Both the position numbers and the translations under genes were made by a program. Below are positions 33,927-36,582 of a stretch of DNA of 36,582 nt, piece after piece. The notes beneath the pieces were generated by a model that saw nothing but the letters and a program-made list of their open reading frames with translations, made no database searches and was not told the DNA's origin. Source of the stretch: Pseudomonadota bacterium (GTDB lineage Bacteria; Pseudomonadota; Gammaproteobacteria; Steroidobacterales; Steroidobacteraceae); the NCBI GenBank assembly GCA_023428645.1, contig JAEYXD010000153.1, forward strand, positions 1 to 36,582, written 5' to 3'. Within the stretch, counting starts at the first letter, position 1. Each line of letters begins with the position of its first letter.

Positions 33927-34943
33927 TCACAAGTACTGCTTGAACCACTCCGCCGCCGCGTTCGCGCTCTGCTCGAAGGGCTCGCCGGTAAAAATATCGA
34001 AGTGCGTGATGTCCGGAATCTCGAGCACCTTCGTCGGGCCCGCGAGAACCTTGCTCGCGGCATAGGCATTGTCTTCGTTGCTGAAGAGCTGCTCGTGCTC
34101 CGCGACGATGAACAGCACCGGCCGCGGACCCACCTGCTTCAGGAAGCGGAACGGACGATATTCGGCCGCCGCCTGACTCGTCTCGAGATCCACCGTGCGT
34201 CGCGGCGTGAAGCCGGCCTCCATTTCCGCACCCTGCCCCGTGCGTGCACGCACGATCGCATCTTCCAGCTGAGTACCGCGCAGCTCGTACGGACCCTTCG
34301 GCGAACGGCGCCCCGAGATTGCGGGCACCTGCATCGCGATCGCCTTCACGCGCGCATCGTGCGCGGCGACGACGATCGAGTTGCCGCCGGCCGTGCTCGA
34401 TGCCCATAGACCGATGCGCGCCGGATCGACGCCAGGCTCGCCCTGCAAATACGAGATCGCATTACGGACGTCTTCGATCTGTTTCCAAGGAATCAACCGC
34501 GTGCGTTTGACGATGACATCGGCCTTCGTCGTCTTCACGCGGACGCGATCGTCGTTGTCGTTCTGCCGCTCCTTCAGCGTGACGAAGCCATCGCTGTAAC
34601 CCCAGCCGCGATAGTCGATGACCATTGCGACGAAGCCGCGCTCGGCGAGACGCGCGCCGTACTTTTCGATTGCGAAGTGAGTGCCAGCCCAGCCTTGCCC
34701 GAGCACGACGCCCGGGATCTTGCCGCTCGTCGAGTAGCCTTTCGGGAAGAAGATCATCGCGTAGCACGGCTGGCCGTCGCTGAAGTACGTGATCTCGCGC
34801 CGCGTGACGCCCGGGGGCACTTGGTAGACGTAATCCGCCGGCACCAGCCCGTTCTTGATCTCCTTCGTAGCGTCAGGACCCGCGGCCGCGGCGATCGCGC
34901 CGCACAGCAGGGCGACGCACAGAATGACGAATTTGGCCCTCAC
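33927..34943 (-). CDS. Exported alpha/beta hydrolase
   Basis: This 338-residue protein has a signal peptide (MRAKFVILCVALLCGAIAAA) and an alpha/beta-hydrolase fold related to dienelactone hydrolase and cocaine-esterase-like proteins. The oxyanion region is LGQGWAGTH. The nucleophile elbow is LWASSTAGG, with S183 as the likely nucleophile; small Ala residues replace the glycines of the usual GxSxG. The acid (AEHEQL) and His (THFD) near the C-terminus complete the triad. I chose the GTG at 34943 because it gives a clean signal peptide; the frame reaches a TTG at 34967. No substrate can be assigned. Upstream are two nested dyads (34964-35067). Confidence 0.82.
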   Translation of the reverse strand: MRAKFVILCVALLCGAIAAAAGPDATKEIKNGLVPADYVYQVPPGVTRREITYFSDGQPCYAMIFFPKGYSTSGKIPGVVLGQGWAGTHFAIEKYGARLAERGFVAMVIDYRGWGYSDGFVTLKERQNDNDDRVRVKTTKADVIVKRTRLIPWKQIEDVRNAISYLQGEPGVDPARIGLWASSTAGGNSIVVAAHDARVKAIAMQVPAISGRRSPKGPYELRGTQLEDAIVRARTGQGAEMEAGFTPRRTVDLETSQAAAEYRPFRFLKQVGPRPVLFIVAEHEQLFSNEDNAYAASKVLAGPTKVLEIPDITHFDIFTGEPFEQSANAAAEWFKQYL

Positions 34944-34963
34944 GATGGCGAGCGTACCTTCAT

Positions 34964-35067
34964 GCAAAACGCGATTATGCTCGCTGAGCCGTACGTCGCA
35001 CGGACGTGATGCGTTTTGCGCTGCAAAGTTTGGTCAACTCATCACCCCGGTGACTACAAAACTTTGC
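34964..35067. promoter_or_regulatory. Two dyads in tandem before the exported hydrolase
   Basis: Dyad 1: GCAAAACGC (34964-34972) and GCGTTTTGC (35011-35019), perfect 9-bp arms, with an inner ACGTC/GACGT pair (34993-35007). Dyad 2: GCAAAGTTT (35023-35031) and AAACTTTGC (35059-35067), perfect 9-bp arms, with inner TCACC/GGTGA (35042-35053). They fill the gap between the small minus-strand gene and the hydrolase and probably hold operators, or a structured leader. Confidence 0.55.
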
Positions 35068-35077
35068 GACGCCGCGG

Positions 35078-35401
35078 TCAACGGCGCTTCTGCGGCGATT
35101 TACCGCGGTGGAACTGCTTCGCGGTATTGCGGATGTGACGCTGCACGCCGTGCGGAATCGCGCTGACGACCGCCGGCTCGTCCTCGACGCACCACTGCTC
35201 CTTGAACGCCTGGAGCGCCTCGGACTGGATGTGCGCGTGGCGATTCGAGAGCATCAGCATCGAGGGCGAACACACGCGTGCCCGAATCAGCCCGAGGTCC
35301 TGAGCCGCGTCGAACAGGCTCGGATACCAGCTCTGCCACGACGGCAGCAAGCTTTCGACTTGCTCGCGCAACGTGCGTCGATCTTTCTCGCTGTCGCTCA
35401 T
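35078..35401 (-). CDS. Small hypothetical protein of about 107 residues
   Basis: I do not recognise this protein. From the ATG at 35401 it reads MSDSEKDRRTLREQVESLLP, with two Trp-rich turns (SWQSWYPSLFD), a helical middle and a basic tail (HRGKSPQKRR). It has no signal or membrane segment. There is no strong ribosome site; an adjacent ATG lies at 35404 and the frame is open to 35584. An overlapping plus-strand frame (35108-35449) is less protein-like. It could be a nucleic-acid-associated or regulatory protein, but nothing shows it. Confidence 0.45.
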   Translation of the reverse strand: MSDSEKDRRTLREQVESLLPSWQSWYPSLFDAAQDLGLIRARVCSPSMLMLSNRHAHIQSEALQAFKEQWCVEDEPAVVSAIPHGVQRHIRNTAKQFHRGKSPQKRR

Positions 35402-35688
35402 CATGATGACGGCACAGGCTACACTGCGTGCGCCCACGATTGCACCTGATCTTCGTGGTCGGATCGACGGCACACGCGAGCATCCGGCGCGCACGCACTT
35501 CTGCCGCGCTCGCCGCTCGAACGTCAACAGCAAGCGCGCTGAGCAGCGGGGCATGACGGAACGCTGCTCGGCGCGCTGATCCACGTTCCGGGGATAGCGG
35601 ACCCAATGCCCCCGCTGATACGTAAGCGTAGGAAGGGCTCTACGACGATGCTAACGTTGCGCTGGTTCGCGACCGATGGGAGTCGATC

Positions 35689-36582
35689 ATGTTGATCAAA
35701 CGTCCTGCGCCAGGCAGCTCTGCCGGTATTCAGCCTTCGGAGATCACACCGGAATCCGTCTACGCCGATCGCCGCCGGCTGTTGCAAGCCGCCTTGGCCG
35801 CGGGAGTGACCGGGCTCGCGGGCTCGATCGCGCCGCGCGCCGCGGCGGAAGGCGCCGAGCTCAAGTTCACTCGCAACGACAAGCTCAGCATTGCAGACAC
35901 GCCGAACGAGTATGTCGACGTCACGACTTACAACAACTTCTACGAGTTCGGCGTCGACAAAGCCGCGCCCTCGCAGAATTCCGGGAAATTCAAGCCGACT
36001 CCGTGGAGCGTGACCGTCGCCGGTGAAGCCGAAGTCACCGGCAAGTTCGCGCTAGAAGATCTTCTGAAGCCGCATGCGCTCGAAGAGCGCGTGTATCGCC
36101 TGCGCTGCGTCGAGGCGTGGTCCATGGTCATCCCGTGGGTGGGCGTGCCGCTCGGCGAGGTGCTCAAGCGCTTCAAGCCGACGTCGAAGGCCAAGTACGT
36201 CGCTTTCAAGACCGTATTGCGGCCCACGGAAATGCCCGGACAGCGCTTCAATGTGCTCGAGTGGCCGTACGTCGAAGGCTTGCGCATCGACGAGGCGATG
36301 CATCCGCTCGCGCTCCTCGCGGTCGGCCTGTACGGCAAGACGCTGCCGAATCAGAACGGCGCGCCGCTGCGGCTCGTCACGCCCTGGAAGTATGGCTTCA
36401 AGGGCATCAAGTCGATCGTCGAGATTCGCTTCACCGAGCGCGAGCCGCCGACCTCATGGAACATCTCCGCGCCGCACGAGTACGGGTTCTACGCGAACGT
36501 GAATCCCACCGTCGATCACCCGCGCTGGAGTCAGGCGCGCGAGCGCCGCATCGGCGGCGGATTGTTCGCATCGAGAGTGCCG
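35689..36582 (+). CDS. msrP: Protein-methionine-sulfoxide reductase catalytic subunit MsrP (partial)
   Basis: The frame is open to the window edge: 298 residues, short of the usual 320-335. MsrP (YedY) is a periplasmic molybdopterin enzyme that repairs oxidised methionine in envelope proteins with electrons from the haem membrane protein MsrQ. A Tat signal with twin Arg (DRRRLLQAALAAG, near 27-39) is followed by cleavage near APRAAA. The Mo ligand is C140 (YRLRCVEAWSMVIPW). Family motifs GLYGKTLPNQNGAPLRLV and PWKYGFKGIKSIV are present. GGGAG precedes the ATG at 35689. msrQ would be expected just beyond the window. The 287 nt upstream, back to the small minus gene, hold no gene I can support. 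Confidence 0.95.
   Translation, partial: MLIKRPAPGSSAGIQPSEITPESVYADRRRLLQAALAAGVTGLAGSIAPRAAAEGAELKFTRNDKLSIADTPNEYVDVTTYNNFYEFGVDKAAPSQNSGKFKPTPWSVTVAGEAEVTGKFALEDLLKPHALEERVYRLRCVEAWSMVIPWVGVPLGEVLKRFKPTSKAKYVAFKTVLRPTEMPGQRFNVLEWPYVEGLRIDEAMHPLALLAVGLYGKTLPNQNGAPLRLVTPWKYGFKGIKSIVEIRFTEREPPTSWNISAPHEYGFYANVNPTVDHPRWSQARERRIGGGLFASRVP

Noticed and set aside
35108..35449. Plus-strand frame of 113 codons opposite the small unknown gene
   Set aside because: Arg- and His-rich shadow; the minus-strand frame has a more natural composition.

Overview
The window is a GC-rich stretch of bacterial chromosome made mostly of core metabolism. It suggests a gammaproteobacterium related to the Xanthomonadales/Nevskiales/Steroidobacter group. 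The reasons are uvrC-pgsA-tRNA-Gly-tRNA-Cys synteny, a purB/nudJ/mnmA block, a PepSY-PhoP-PhoQ operon, long HrpA, AcnA-type aconitase and class II DAHP synthase. The lineage is inferred from gene content, not from a search. I see no phage, integrase, transposase, CRISPR array or plasmid functions.

Layout. 78-164: tRNA-Leu(UAA). 197-2787: a PPK2 kinase translationally coupled to a SulP transporter (minus). 2838-3293: an orphan gene. 3297-6739: a minus operon of family 5 uracil-DNA glycosylase, uvrC, pgsA, tRNA-Gly and tRNA-Cys. 6808-9328: an accessory patch with a collagen-like/BNR-repeat lipoprotein, a scrambled duplication (an aceA 3' end joined to a broken BNR fragment) and ohr. 9657-12618: isocitrate lyase, a divergent LysR regulator and rluE. 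12620-16796: class II DAHP synthase and, divergently, a lysine 6-dehydrogenase-like gene with an ALDH7-type aldehyde dehydrogenase. 16902-26910: a long minus run (fumC, nudL, mazG, glycine-zipper protein, PepSY protein, phoP, phoQ, hrpA). 27043-32952: purB, nudJ, mnmA and acnA (plus). 33077-36582: an enoyl-CoA isomerase-like gene, an exported alpha/beta hydrolase, a small unknown gene and the start of msrP, cut by the window edge.

How the genes work together. aceA, acnA and fumC supply glyoxylate/TCA steps. The lysine pair feeds alpha-aminoadipate catabolism. UvrC and UDG repair DNA. MazG, NudL and NudJ clean up nucleotides or cofactors. MnmA and RluE modify tRNA and rRNA. Ohr and MsrP handle peroxide and oxidised methionine.

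Most unusual structure. At 8341-9756 a copy of the aceA 3' end and its terminator is joined to a decayed piece of the BNR lipoprotein gene. The order is what a tandem duplication of the lipoprotein-to-aceA interval would leave. Other signals are an ATATGG half-site array between aceA and its LysR neighbour, a strong GC hairpin between phoP and phoQ, a dyad cluster before the exported hydrolase, and several probable operators or terminators. I did not find a clearly new multi-gene system; most of the window is ordinary chromosome.
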